Shown here in pieces: positions 15,116 to 22,943 of a stretch of DNA of 64,000 nt. Numbering within the stretch: the first letter of the stretch is position 1; every line of letters starts with the position of its first letter. The stretch covers positions 1 through 64,000 of the forward strand of contig NZ_CADFGE010000010.1 of assembly GCF_902833645.1 (NCBI RefSeq), in the 5' to 3' direction. The notes below the pieces were generated by a model. The model worked only from the letters and a program-made list of their open reading frames with translations, ran no database searches and was not told where the DNA came from. Position numbers and translations under genes: made by a program. This DNA is from Paraburkholderia fungorum. GTDB lineage: Bacteria; Pseudomonadota; Gammaproteobacteria; Burkholderiales; Burkholderiaceae.

Positions 15116-16630
15116 ATGAACATTCAAACGGCCAACACTACAGTACGAACAACCCTGATTGCGGCCAGCGTGGCTGCGATGCTTTCTCTTGGCGCTTGCG
15201 GGGGCTCCGGAACCCTTAGTTCCGGTACCGGCAGCAACAGCACCGGCAGCGGTTCCGCCGGCGGCACCCTGTCCACCACCAGCGGCACCGGGGGCACCAG
15301 CGGCAGCGGCTCGATGGGCTCGGGCGGTTCCGGCTCCACCTCCGGCAGCGCCAATTCGGGAAGCAGCTCGGGTACGGACAGCGGAACGGGAACAGGCACA
15401 ACCCCGGTCGCGAATGCGCTCGGCACAGTCATCGGCAATTCCAGCGGCGTGGTCAGCGATGTCGGCGCGACGGTCTCGAGCATCGGCACCGTGATCGGCT
15501 CGCAAAACCTGCCCGGCGTCAGCTCGCAAACCACCCAGGCCGCCGGCGGCATCGTGCAGCAAGTCGGTTCGGCAGTATCGACGCTCGGCAACGGCGTATC
15601 CCAAGGACTCGGCCAACTCGGCAGCGGCGGTAACGCGGTCGGCACAACGGTCTCGAGCCTCGGTGGTGTGGTCGGTCATGTCGGCGGCGCCGTGACGGAC
15701 GCGGGCAACCTCGTGACGAGTCTCGGCAGCGGCCCGCTCGCGCCGTTGGCAGCGGTCACCACCCCGCTCGGCGGTGTCGTCGATACGCTCGGCGGTGCCG
15801 TGACCAACGCCGGCGGCACGCTCACCACCGCACTCTCGACGGGTCCGGTTCAGCAGATCACGCAAACGCTCAGCACCGCGATCACCCCGATTACGTCGAT
15901 GGTCGCAGCGACCACGCAGACGGTCGGCAACACGACGGGCCTCGGCGCACCGCTGAACGGTCTGCTCTCGACACTCGGCGGTGGCCTGGGCAAGGCCGGC
16001 ACGCTGATCGGCGCAACCGGCGGCAATCCGATCACAGCCGCTCTTGGCCATACGGTCACCGATACCGGCACCACGGTCGCATCGTTGGGCGGTCTGCTCA
16101 CCGGCGGCACCAGCGGCAATCCGCTTGCTCCGCTCACCAGCGTACTCGGCGGCTTGACCGGCGGCTCCGGCTCCAGCAGCAGCCCACTCGCTCCGCTCAC
16201 CAGCGTACTCGGCGGCTTGACCGGCGGCTCCGGCTCCAGCAGCAGCCCGCTCGCTCCGGTTACCGGCTTGCTCGGCAGCGTGACGGGCAGCCTTGGCGGC
16301 GCCTCGAGCGGCAGCAGCCCGCTGGCACCTGTTACCGGTCTGCTCTCGAGCGTGACCAACGGCCTGAGCAGCGCGACCGGTGGCAGCAGCAGCCCGCTTG
16401 CCCCGGTTACCGGCCTGCTCTCGAGCGTGACCGGTGCGCTCGGCGGCGTCACCACCGCAGCCGCCACGCCGGCCGCGACGACCAGCACCACCTCGACCAC
16501 CTCGACCACCTCGAGCCCCGGTCTCTCGCTGTCGAGCACCAGCGGCAAGGGGTCGTCGGCCAGCAACCCGCTCGCCCCGGTGACGTCGCTCCTCGGCGGC
16601 CTGCTCGGCGGTCTGGGTGGGAAGAAGTAA
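15116..16630 (+). CDS. Low-complexity surface/periplasmic lipoprotein 1
   Basis: This 504-residue protein has a lipoprotein signal ending LSLGAC (acylated Cys28) followed by Gly, compatible with outer-membrane sorting. After it come a Gly/Ser/Thr linker (30-100), a region of short hydrophobic repeats of the form GxxVxxLGxxV (100-330) and tandem SSPLAPVTGLLSSVTG-type units (about 340-480). It is paralogous to the protein at 16815-18266; both share QQITQ-LSTAITPI and TQTVG-TGLGAP. There is no Gly-X-Y run, so a collagen-like label would be misleading. The ATG at 15116 is five bases after GAGGG. The neighbouring TpsB-type translocator suggests a secretion partner, but the role is unknown. Confidence 0.82.
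   Translation: MNIQTANTTVRTTLIAASVAAMLSLGACGGSGTLSSGTGSNSTGSGSAGGTLSTTSGTGGTSGSGSMGSGGSGSTSGSANSGSSSGTDSGTGTGTTPVANALGTVIGNSSGVVSDVGATVSSIGTVIGSQNLPGVSSQTTQAAGGIVQQVGSAVSTLGNGVSQGLGQLGSGGNAVGTTVSSLGGVVGHVGGAVTDAGNLVTSLGSGPLAPLAAVTTPLGGVVDTLGGAVTNAGGTLTTALSTGPVQQITQTLSTAITPITSMVAATTQTVGNTTGLGAPLNGLLSTLGGGLGKAGTLIGATGGNPITAALGHTVTDTGTTVASLGGLLTGGTSGNPLAPLTSVLGGLTGGSGSSSSPLAPLTSVLGGLTGGSGSSSSPLAPVTGLLGSVTGSLGGASSGSSPLAPVTGLLSSVTNGLSSATGGSSSPLAPVTGLLSSVTGALGGVTTAAATPAATTSTTSTTSTTSSPGLSLSSTSGKGSSASNPLAPVTSLLGGLLGGLGGKK
16127..16252 (+). repeat. Two tandem 63-bp units inside lipoprotein 1
   Basis: Two adjacent 63-base units differ at one base and encode 21 residues beginning APLTSVLGGLTGGSG. Further, more diverged units follow downstream. 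Near identity at DNA level suggests a recent duplication or ongoing length variation. Confidence 0.85.
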
Positions 16631-16814
16631 GCCATGCCGTCGCAGCCGTCGAAAGAAGCGCGGTCACCAGTACCCGGAGTGCGGCCCGCCCGCTGTACTC
16701 CGGCTCTGCCGGAACCTGGCTGAATTGAGCCGCGCCGCTCAAACACCCGTTACACCGGCGCACGGAAACAACGCACACGACATCCAGAAGACACTGAGAC
16801 ACTGAGGAGCACAC

Positions 16815-18266
16815 ATGTCCACCCAACGTTTTTTTTCTCTCCATGCGGCATGCGCGACCGTGTCGTCGTTGCGCGCACCGTTGATCGCCGTAGCGGTCGC
16901 AGGCTTGCTCGCCGCATGTGGCGGCAATGGCGTCACTGTGCCATCGAGCGCGTCCGGCAGCGGTAGTGCCGGCGGCGGCGGCACGACCAGCGGCGGCCCG
17001 CCCACCACCTCGACGTCGAGCACCAACGGCGTCGCCACCGCCGCGGCAAAGACCACCAGCGACCTCGGCAACACGATCGCCTCGCAGACCATTCCGGGCC
17101 TCAGCCCGCAAGTCACGCAAGGTCTCGGCAACGCAGTCTCGAGTACCAGCACCACGCTGAATTCGCTCGCCAATGCGGTGAGCGACGGCGTCGGGCAAAT
17201 CGGCGTGACCTCCAATCCGGTCGGCACCACGGTCGCCGGACTCGGCTCGGTGGTCAGCTCGACGAGCGGTGTCGTGCAGGGTCTGAGCACGACGGTCGGT
17301 GGCCTCGGCACCGGCAATCTCGCGCCGCTGTCGCCGCTCACGACGCCGTTGGCAGGCGTGCTTTCCACCACCGCCGGCGCGCTGAACGCGGGTGGCGCGA
17401 CGCTCGGCAATACGCTGGCCTCGGTGCCGGTGCAACAGATCACCCAGCCGCTTAGCACCGCCATCACGCCGATCGTGCAGACCGCCGGGCTCGTGACGCA
17501 GACGGTCGGCACGCAGACCGGCCTCGGCGCGCCGGTCGGTGGCCTGCTTGCGCAAATCGGCGGCGCGGTGAGTTCGGCCGGCACGCAAGTCGGCGCGACG
17601 ACGAAGAATCCGCTCGGCGCCGATGTCGGCAACTTGGTCAGCTCGCTCGGCAACACGGTGACGAACGCCGGCGGCCTCGTCAATCCGAATGGCCCGAATG
17701 GCGCGAATCCGATTCCCGGCTTGATTACGAGCCTCGTTGGCAGCACCAACGTCGCCGTCGTCAATGGGCCGCCCGCCAACGGCAGCCCGTTCGGCCCGCT
17801 GCAAAACACGCTCGCGAGTCTCGGGCTCGGCAACAACCCGCTCGGCTCGGTCTCGACCCTGCTCGGCGGCACACCGCTGGCAGGCCTGAGCTCGGCACTG
17901 GGCGGCACGCCCCTGAGCGCGCTGACCTCGGGAACGGGCGGCTCGCCGCTCGGTTCGCTGACCTCTCTGCTGGGCGGCACGCCTTTGAGTTCGCTGACTT
18001 CGACGTTGGGCGGATTGGGTGGGTTGGGCGGCACGGGTAGCGCATCGAATCCGCTGTCGTCGCTGACGGGCGCGCTCTCCGGCGTGACCAGCAGCACCTC
18101 GGGTAGCAGCGGCGGCCCGCTCGCCCCCGTAACCGCCCTCGTCGGCCAGTTGACCGGCGCGCTCAGTTCGGCGGCCGGCTCGACGAGCAGTTCGGGCAAC
18201 TCGAGCAGCGCAACAGGCGGCTTGACGACGCTGCTCGGCGGCCTGGTGCCGGTGAGCCATAAGTAG
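16815..18266 (+). CDS. Low-complexity surface/periplasmic lipoprotein 2
   Basis: This 483-residue paralogue of the preceding gene product has a signal peptide ending in the lipobox LLAAC (Cys35), then GGNG. A Ser/Thr/Gly linker is followed by alternating Gly, Leu, Val and Thr repeats. The shared core includes PVQQITQPLSTAITPI and TQTVGTQTGLGAP. C-terminal repeats are of the type GGTPLSSLTS. There are few charged residues overall, an extreme composition. A GAGGAG Shine-Dalgarno precedes the ATG by about seven bases. It lies 184 bp after lipoprotein 1 and 247 bp before the TpsB-type gene, so one transcription unit is plausible. The function is unknown. Confidence 0.82.
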   Translation: MSTQRFFSLHAACATVSSLRAPLIAVAVAGLLAACGGNGVTVPSSASGSGSAGGGGTTSGGPPTTSTSSTNGVATAAAKTTSDLGNTIASQTIPGLSPQVTQGLGNAVSSTSTTLNSLANAVSDGVGQIGVTSNPVGTTVAGLGSVVSSTSGVVQGLSTTVGGLGTGNLAPLSPLTTPLAGVLSTTAGALNAGGATLGNTLASVPVQQITQPLSTAITPIVQTAGLVTQTVGTQTGLGAPVGGLLAQIGGAVSSAGTQVGATTKNPLGADVGNLVSSLGNTVTNAGGLVNPNGPNGANPIPGLITSLVGSTNVAVVNGPPANGSPFGPLQNTLASLGLGNNPLGSVSTLLGGTPLAGLSSALGGTPLSALTSGTGGSPLGSLTSLLGGTPLSSLTSTLGGLGGLGGTGSASNPLSSLTGALSGVTSSTSGSSGGPLAPVTALVGQLTGALSSAAGSTSSSGNSSSATGGLTTLLGGLVPVSHK

Positions 18267-18351
18267 TCCGCATAAGTTGCCGATCGATGCCGCGTGCATA
18301 GGACGTCGTTTCTGACGCCCCGTTACACAGTGCGCATGGCAACTCGCCTTA

Positions 18352-18403
18352 TCACGTGCTCCGCGCTTGCGCAGATGATGCTCAAGCCCAACGGAGCACG
18401 TGA
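18352..18403 (+). repeat. Nested stem-loop between lipoprotein 2 and tpsB
   Basis: Perfect 12-base arms TCACGTGCTCCG (18352-18363) and CGGAGCACGTGA (18392-18403) enclose a second 5-base stem, GCTTG/CAAGC (18365-18369 and 18383-18387). It lies 85 bp after the lipoprotein stop and 110 bp before the tpsB start. No U-run follows, so a simple intrinsic terminator is unlikely. Confidence 0.65.
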
Positions 18404-18513
18404 CGTAATACATGCAAGCATGGCAGTATGCGTCGAGCCACACATAAGCGATCGCGACCAGCCCGGCCAGGCGGCGCGTCCGCAAGACAAGAACGGCATA
18501 CGAGGAAAATCCG

Positions 18514-20223
18514 ATGAAACTCGGGTACGGTAGTAAATGGACCCTTCTGCTCGCCGCGCTTGCGGCAAGCGCGATGCAGGTAGACGCACAAGCGCAGTCA
18601 CGCCCGGCTGGCCCGACAGTCGGCGGCAACCCACTCGATTCGCTGCCGCAGATCAAGGCACCCGACAAGGGCCCGAACGTGACCATGCAGGTTGCACCGC
18701 AAGCCCCGCAACTTCAGGAACTGCTGGCCCGCCATCTGACGCCCTCCAAAATTCAGGTCGAGGGCGTGAAATCCATTCCGTTCGATGAAGTCGCGCAACG
18801 CTTCACGCCGCTCGTCGGCAAGGACACCACGATTGGCGATCTGATTCAGGTCGCCAATGGCGTCACCAAGCTGTATCAGGATCGCGGCTACGCGCTCTCG
18901 TTCGCGTTCATTCCCGCGCAGACCTTCGAGGGCGGCGTGGTACGCGTGACGGTGGTGGAAGGCTACGTCTCCACGGTCAAGGTAACGGGCAAGGCGGGGG
19001 CGGTGGAAGACAAGATCCGCGCGATCGCGGACCACATCGTCGCCGACCGGCCGCTCAGGCGCGCCACCTTCGAGCGTTACGTCAATGTGCTGGGCCTGCT
19101 GCCCGGCGTGAAGGTCGCGGCCAACGTGCCGCCGCCGCAAAATACCGACGGCGCCACGACGCTCGAACTGAATGTCGATCGCAAACCGTTCGACGTCAGC
19201 ACCGGTATCGACTTCAACCACCCCGGCGTGCAAGGCTTGCTGACCGCCACCGAGAATGGTCTCACCGCGCTTGGCGAACAACTGAGCGTGTCGGCCTTGC
19301 TGCCGAAGGGCCGTGACAACGTCACCTATCTCGCCGCGCACGCCACGGTGCCGATCGGCAGCAACGGCTTGATCGGAAAGATCGACGCAACGCACTATCG
19401 CGGCAATCCGGTGGACAACCCGGGCCTGCCCTCCTATATCCAGCGCACGGTCATCAACGACAAGATCGGCGGCTCGCTGGCCTACCCGATCCTGCTGAAC
19501 AACAAGCAAAGCGTGATCGGCACGGCCTCCGTCTACGCGTCGCACGACGAGGACAGGTACAACAACCAGCAGACCGGCGCGCAGATCGGCTTTCGCTCGC
19601 AGGTGCGGGTGTTGCAACTGCAGGCCGATTACGTGAACGTGGAAACCGGCCAGGTACGGCGCGCGAGCGTCACGGTGGCAAAGGCATTCGATATTCTGGG
19701 GGCATCGAAATCCGGCGACACGAACGTGCCCGGCACTACCGTCACGAATCCGGCGTCGATCAACTTCGTGCGGACCGGCGCAAGCTTTTCACAAACCAAC
19801 GAGTGGCCGTTGAAGATCGGCACCGCGGTTTCGTTGACCGGCCAATACAGCGCCGTCTCGCTGCCGACGTCGGAACAGATCTCGTTCGGCGCGCAACGCT
19901 TCGCGCAGGGTTATCAACCGGGTGAAGCATCGGGCGATTCGGGCTGGGGCGCGATGTTCGAAGTCAACCGGGGGTTTACACCGGGCTTCACCTATCTGCG
20001 CACCTTCACGCCCTACGTGTCGTTCGACATGGCTCGCGTCTACCTGCACGCGGGAACGCCGTCGCCGTCGAGGCTGTCGTCGATCGCATTCGGATTCCGG
20101 ATCTCGGACGCGAAGTATTACAGTTTGGACCTGTCGGTAGCCAAGGCAATCGGCGACGCGCCGGTGGAGAGCACGTCACGCAGCCCACGCATCAACGCGA
20201 CATTCTCGTATCAGTTGAACTGA
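18514..20223 (+). CDS. TpsB-type outer-membrane translocator (ShlB/FhaC/HecB family)
   Basis: FhaC-family proteins export large TpsA proteins across the outer membrane. The 569-residue protein has a signal peptide (cleavage near VDAQAQ), a Pro/Gln linker and two POTRA domains (about 75-150 and 155-235; the second contains GYALSFAFIPAQTFEGGVVRV, 134-154). A 16-strand-type barrel runs from about 240 to the end. The loop motif usually written VRGY reads AQGYQPGEASGDSG here, so the conserved Arg is replaced by Gln. The final strand ends YQLN rather than in an aromatic residue. No TpsA-like haemagglutinin gene is adjacent; the upstream neighbours are two lipoproteins. The substrate is therefore uncertain. 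Confidence 0.88.
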   Translation: MKLGYGSKWTLLLAALAASAMQVDAQAQSRPAGPTVGGNPLDSLPQIKAPDKGPNVTMQVAPQAPQLQELLARHLTPSKIQVEGVKSIPFDEVAQRFTPLVGKDTTIGDLIQVANGVTKLYQDRGYALSFAFIPAQTFEGGVVRVTVVEGYVSTVKVTGKAGAVEDKIRAIADHIVADRPLRRATFERYVNVLGLLPGVKVAANVPPPQNTDGATTLELNVDRKPFDVSTGIDFNHPGVQGLLTATENGLTALGEQLSVSALLPKGRDNVTYLAAHATVPIGSNGLIGKIDATHYRGNPVDNPGLPSYIQRTVINDKIGGSLAYPILLNNKQSVIGTASVYASHDEDRYNNQQTGAQIGFRSQVRVLQLQADYVNVETGQVRRASVTVAKAFDILGASKSGDTNVPGTTVTNPASINFVRTGASFSQTNEWPLKIGTAVSLTGQYSAVSLPTSEQISFGAQRFAQGYQPGEASGDSGWGAMFEVNRGFTPGFTYLRTFTPYVSFDMARVYLHAGTPSPSRLSSIAFGFRISDAKYYSLDLSVAKAIGDAPVESTSRSPRINATFSYQLN

Positions 20224-20497
20224 GGCTCGACAGTGCCGCGTCCTGATTAGAGGTTCCACTATCAAAAGGCGCGCGCACTTTCACGCGCACTTCACGTATT
20301 CTGCGCTGGTGATATGCAGCCCGCGGCATTCGAGCCGCGAGCCGCAGAACGATGTAGCCGAAGCTGAACCTGAGAGCCATGCCGGATACACCAGGCATCA
20401 CGGCGACTGGAAGTTGAAAACCGCCCGAGATGTCCGAGATGTTAATAACGCCGCGCGACCATGATCGCGCCGTCTTTAATCAAGGAGGAAGACAACC

Positions 20498-20980
20498 ATG
20501 CAATTCACTCAACACGCGCGCACGATCGCGCTTCGCACAGCCAAACACGCCGCCCTCGCCGGCGTGCTTCTCGTCAGCGCCATCACGGCGATGGCACAAA
20601 CCGATTCGCCGGTCGGCACATGGCAGACCATCGACGATCACACCGGCCAACCGAAAGCACTCGTGCAGATTACGCAGGACAGCAACGGCTCGCTGAACGG
20701 CAAGGTGATCAAGGGACTCAATGCGAACGATCAACCGGATCGCCGCTGCACCGAATGCACGGATGCACGCAAGGACCAGTTGATTCTCGGCATGACGATC
20801 ATCAACGATATGAAAAAGGACGGCGACGGTTGGGATAACGGGCAGATTCTCGACCCGGAAAACGGCAAGGTCTACAAGTGCAAGATGCACCTGGAAGATG
20901 GTGGGAACAAGCTGGTGGTGCGTGGCTACATTGGCGTTTCGCTGCTGGGCCGCTCGCAAACCTGGATTCGTCAGCAATAG
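20498..20980 (+). CDS. DUF2147 domain-containing exported protein
   Basis: This 160-residue protein has an N-terminal signal peptide (cleavage after ITAMA-Q). The DUF2147 beta-barrel-like domain follows, opening with VGTWQTIDD and containing CTECTDARKDQLILGM, WDNGQILDPENGKVYKCKM and the closing VVRGYIGVSLLGRSQTW. A strong Shine-Dalgarno (AAGGAGG) lies about ten bases before the ATG. DUF2147 proteins are periplasmic and of unclear role. The gene is 274 bp after tpsB and is closed by two inverted repeats at 21041-21120. It may be its own unit. Confidence 0.9.
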   Translation: MQFTQHARTIALRTAKHAALAGVLLVSAITAMAQTDSPVGTWQTIDDHTGQPKALVQITQDSNGSLNGKVIKGLNANDQPDRRCTECTDARKDQLILGMTIINDMKKDGDGWDNGQILDPENGKVYKCKMHLEDGGNKLVVRGYIGVSLLGRSQTWIRQQ

Positions 20981-21040
20981 TGAGCGAGTCGTTCAGGCGC
21001 CGGAGCCTGAGACGGGATTGAAATACGACGCGAAGTTAAT

Positions 21041-21076
21041 GCGCTATCAGGGCGACTACCGCAGTCCTGATAGCGC
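21041..21076. repeat. Inverted repeat after the DUF2147 gene
   Basis: The 11-base arms GCGCTATCAGG and CCTGATAGCGC are perfectly complementary around a 14-base loop. It sits directly before a second, stronger hairpin. It may help termination or act as an mRNA 3' block. Confidence 0.6.
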
Positions 21077-21077
21077 C

Positions 21078-21120
21078 ACAAGAAACGGCCAGCGATTGCG
21101 ATCGCCTGGCCGTTTCTTGT
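21078..21120. terminator. Bidirectional terminator-like hairpin
   Basis: The 15-base perfect arms ACAAGAAACGGCCAG and CTGGCCGTTTCTTGT have a 13-base loop and A/T-rich outer ends. It lies between the DUF2147 gene (+) and the DUF4096 gene (-), 24 bp from the latter's stop, so it can serve both. Confidence 0.7.
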
Positions 21121-21143
21121 TTGAGCCTGGCTGACTGGCGTCG

Positions 21144-21593
21144 TCATGCAGCGTGCTTGAAGGGGGACGCATACGCGAACGGTGAAGACGGCAACGGTTT
21201 GACCGCAACCGAGCCGTACGCCGAAGGTGCTGCGGCCGCGACCTTCTCCGCGTCGACGCTCTTCTGTTCCGCGCTCACATGCTTGCGCATGCGCGCTTCC
21301 ATCAGGTTGCAGAGCTCTTCGCTTCCGGCGCCAAACAACTGATCCATCACGCGCTTGAGCACGCCGGATTCGTACCACGCCTTGAAGCGGCGATGACAGG
21401 TCTGATACGACGGATATTTGCGCGGCATGGCGGACCAGGTCGCGCCGCTGTACATCACCCACAATACGCCGTTGAGCACCGAGCGGGTGTTGGCAAGCGG
21501 CCGGCCACGCAGTTCGGAGCGCGGACGCAATTCAGGGAGCAACGGTGCAACACGTTGCCATTCTTCGTCATTGATATCGCGGTACGGATTCAT
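21144..21593 (-). CDS. Stand-alone IS5-type transposase N-terminal domain protein (DUF4096)
   Basis: This 149-residue protein's first 90 residues match the DNA-binding N-terminal part of IS5-like transposases (DUF4096): DEEWQRVAPLLPE, a GRPLANTRSVLNGVLWVMYSG stretch (30-51) and the PRKYPSYQTCHRRFKAW helix-turn-helix. No DDE catalytic domain follows. Instead a unique tail rich in Ala, Ser, Lys and Pro occupies residues 105-149. I see no terminal inverted repeats or target duplication around it. It may be a decayed transposase or a domesticated DNA-binding protein; a similar gene lies at 49866-50267. The start ATG at 21593 lies after AAAGGAG. Confidence 0.75.
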   Translation of the reverse strand: MNPYRDINDEEWQRVAPLLPELRPRSELRGRPLANTRSVLNGVLWVMYSGATWSAMPRKYPSYQTCHRRFKAWYESGVLKRVMDQLFGAGSEELCNLMEARMRKHVSAEQKSVDAEKVAAAAPSAYGSVAVKPLPSSPFAYASPFKHAA

Positions 21594-21755
21594 GGTTACT
21601 CCTTTGTCAAAACCATGACAAAGAAGATATCCAGTCGTCCGCAGGCGGAATATAAGACCAATCCGAATCTTGAAAATACGCCTTCTTACATCGCCTGTTC
21701 GGCGAGCGGATCGTGATCTATCGCAAAAGCATTCGCGCCCGCGTCATGCGACGGC

Positions 21756-22853
21756 TCAGGTCAGCGACGTATCGACGATCCGGCGCGGGGCGTCGAGATA
21801 CTCTTTCGATTGCATTTCAATAATGCGCGACACCGTCCGCGTGAATTCGTTAGCCATCGGACCGTCGACGTACAACTGCTCGGGCGGCACCGCAGCCGAC
21901 ATCAGCAGCTTGACCTTGTGGTCGTAGAACACGTCGATCAGCCAGGTGAAGCGGCGCGCCTCCGAGGCCATGCGCACCGACATCTGCGGCACGCCGGACA
22001 GGATCACCGCATGAAAGCGGCTCGCCAGTTCCAGGTAATCGTTCTGCGAGCGCGGACCGCCGCACAACGTCGCGAAATCGAACCACACGACGCCGTCGGC
22101 GCGGCGCAGCGCCTTCAGCTCGCGCTTTTCGATGCGCAGGATAGGACTCTCGTCCGGAACCGCTGCAAGACGCGAAAACGCGTCGCGCAACGCTTTGTCC
22201 GAAGCGGCGCCGAGCGGCGTGTGATACACCTCGACCTGAGCCAGCGTGCGCTTGCGGTAGTCGATGCCCGCGTCGACATTGATCACGTCGAGCTTAGACT
22301 TGATCAGCTCGATGGCCGGCAGCATGCGGTCGCGATGCAGTCCGTCCGGATACAACGTGTCCGGATCGTAATTGGACGTCATCACGAACTGCACCCCGTT
22401 CTCGAATAGCTTGTCGAGCAGACGGTAGAGAATCATCGCGTCGGCAATATCCGAGACGTGGAACTCGTCGAAACAGATCAGCCGGTAACGCTTGGCGATA
22501 CGACGCGCGAGTTCGTCGAGCGGATCGGCCGTGCCTTTCAGTTCTTCCAGTTCGCGATGGACCTCGCGCATGAACTCGTGGAAATGCAGCCGTGTTTTGC
22601 GCTGCACCGGCACGACCATATAGAAGCTGTCCATCAGGAAGCTTTTGCCCCGCCCTACGCCGCCCCACATGTACACGCCGCGCGGCAGATCCGGGTGGAT
22701 GATCAGCTTCTTGAACGCGTTCGAGCGGCGCGACTTGTATTCGACCCACTCTTCATAGCACCGCTGCAGACGGTCGACCGCCGCACGTTGCGCCGGGTCC
22801 GATTGATAACCCCGCGTCTGCAGTTCTTTCTCGTAGTATTCGGTGACGTTCAT
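21756..22853 (-). CDS. zapE: ZapE/AFG1-like cell-division ATPase
   Basis: This 365-residue AFG1-family ATPase is linked in Escherichia coli to Z-ring constriction under stress. Walker A GGVGRGKS lies at 64-71, just after the family motif PRGVYMWG. Walker B is LICFDEFHVSD, followed by sensor motifs VMTSNYDPDTLY and later FDFATLCGGPRSQNDYLEL (245-263). The length and motif order match ZapE. It is downstream of lpd in the same direction, but a terminator-like hairpin ends only 18 bases before its ATG and no clear Shine-Dalgarno is visible. Expression is therefore probably separate or low. Confidence 0.93.
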   Translation of the reverse strand: MNVTEYYEKELQTRGYQSDPAQRAAVDRLQRCYEEWVEYKSRRSNAFKKLIIHPDLPRGVYMWGGVGRGKSFLMDSFYMVVPVQRKTRLHFHEFMREVHRELEELKGTADPLDELARRIAKRYRLICFDEFHVSDIADAMILYRLLDKLFENGVQFVMTSNYDPDTLYPDGLHRDRMLPAIELIKSKLDVINVDAGIDYRKRTLAQVEVYHTPLGAASDKALRDAFSRLAAVPDESPILRIEKRELKALRRADGVVWFDFATLCGGPRSQNDYLELASRFHAVILSGVPQMSVRMASEARRFTWLIDVFYDHKVKLLMSAAVPPEQLYVDGPMANEFTRTVSRIIEMQSKEYLDAPRRIVDTSLT

Positions 22854-22871
22854 TGTGTTGCTGCAAAAAGA

Positions 22872-22901
22872 AAGGCGGGAGGGAGTGAACCCGCCCGCCT
22901 T
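22872..22901 (-). terminator. Terminator-like hairpin between lpd and zapE
   Basis: On the minus strand the arms AAGGCGGG and CCCGCCTT are followed by TCTTTTTG. It lies 43 bp after the lpd stop and ends 18 bp before the zapE start. Confidence 0.65.
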
Positions 22902-22943
22902 CGTGGTGATACCAGAGTTGCGTTCAGTCAGGCGTGCGCGTGA

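Noticed and set aside
15116..18266. Collagen-like proteins
   Set aside because: Both lipoproteins are Gly-rich but have no Gly-X-Y runs and few Pro; the repeats are GxxVxxLG- and PLAPVTGLL-type.
21144..21593. Complete insertion sequence around the DUF4096 gene
   Set aside because: No terminal inverted repeats, no target duplication and no DDE domain; the flanking inverted repeats behave as a terminator.
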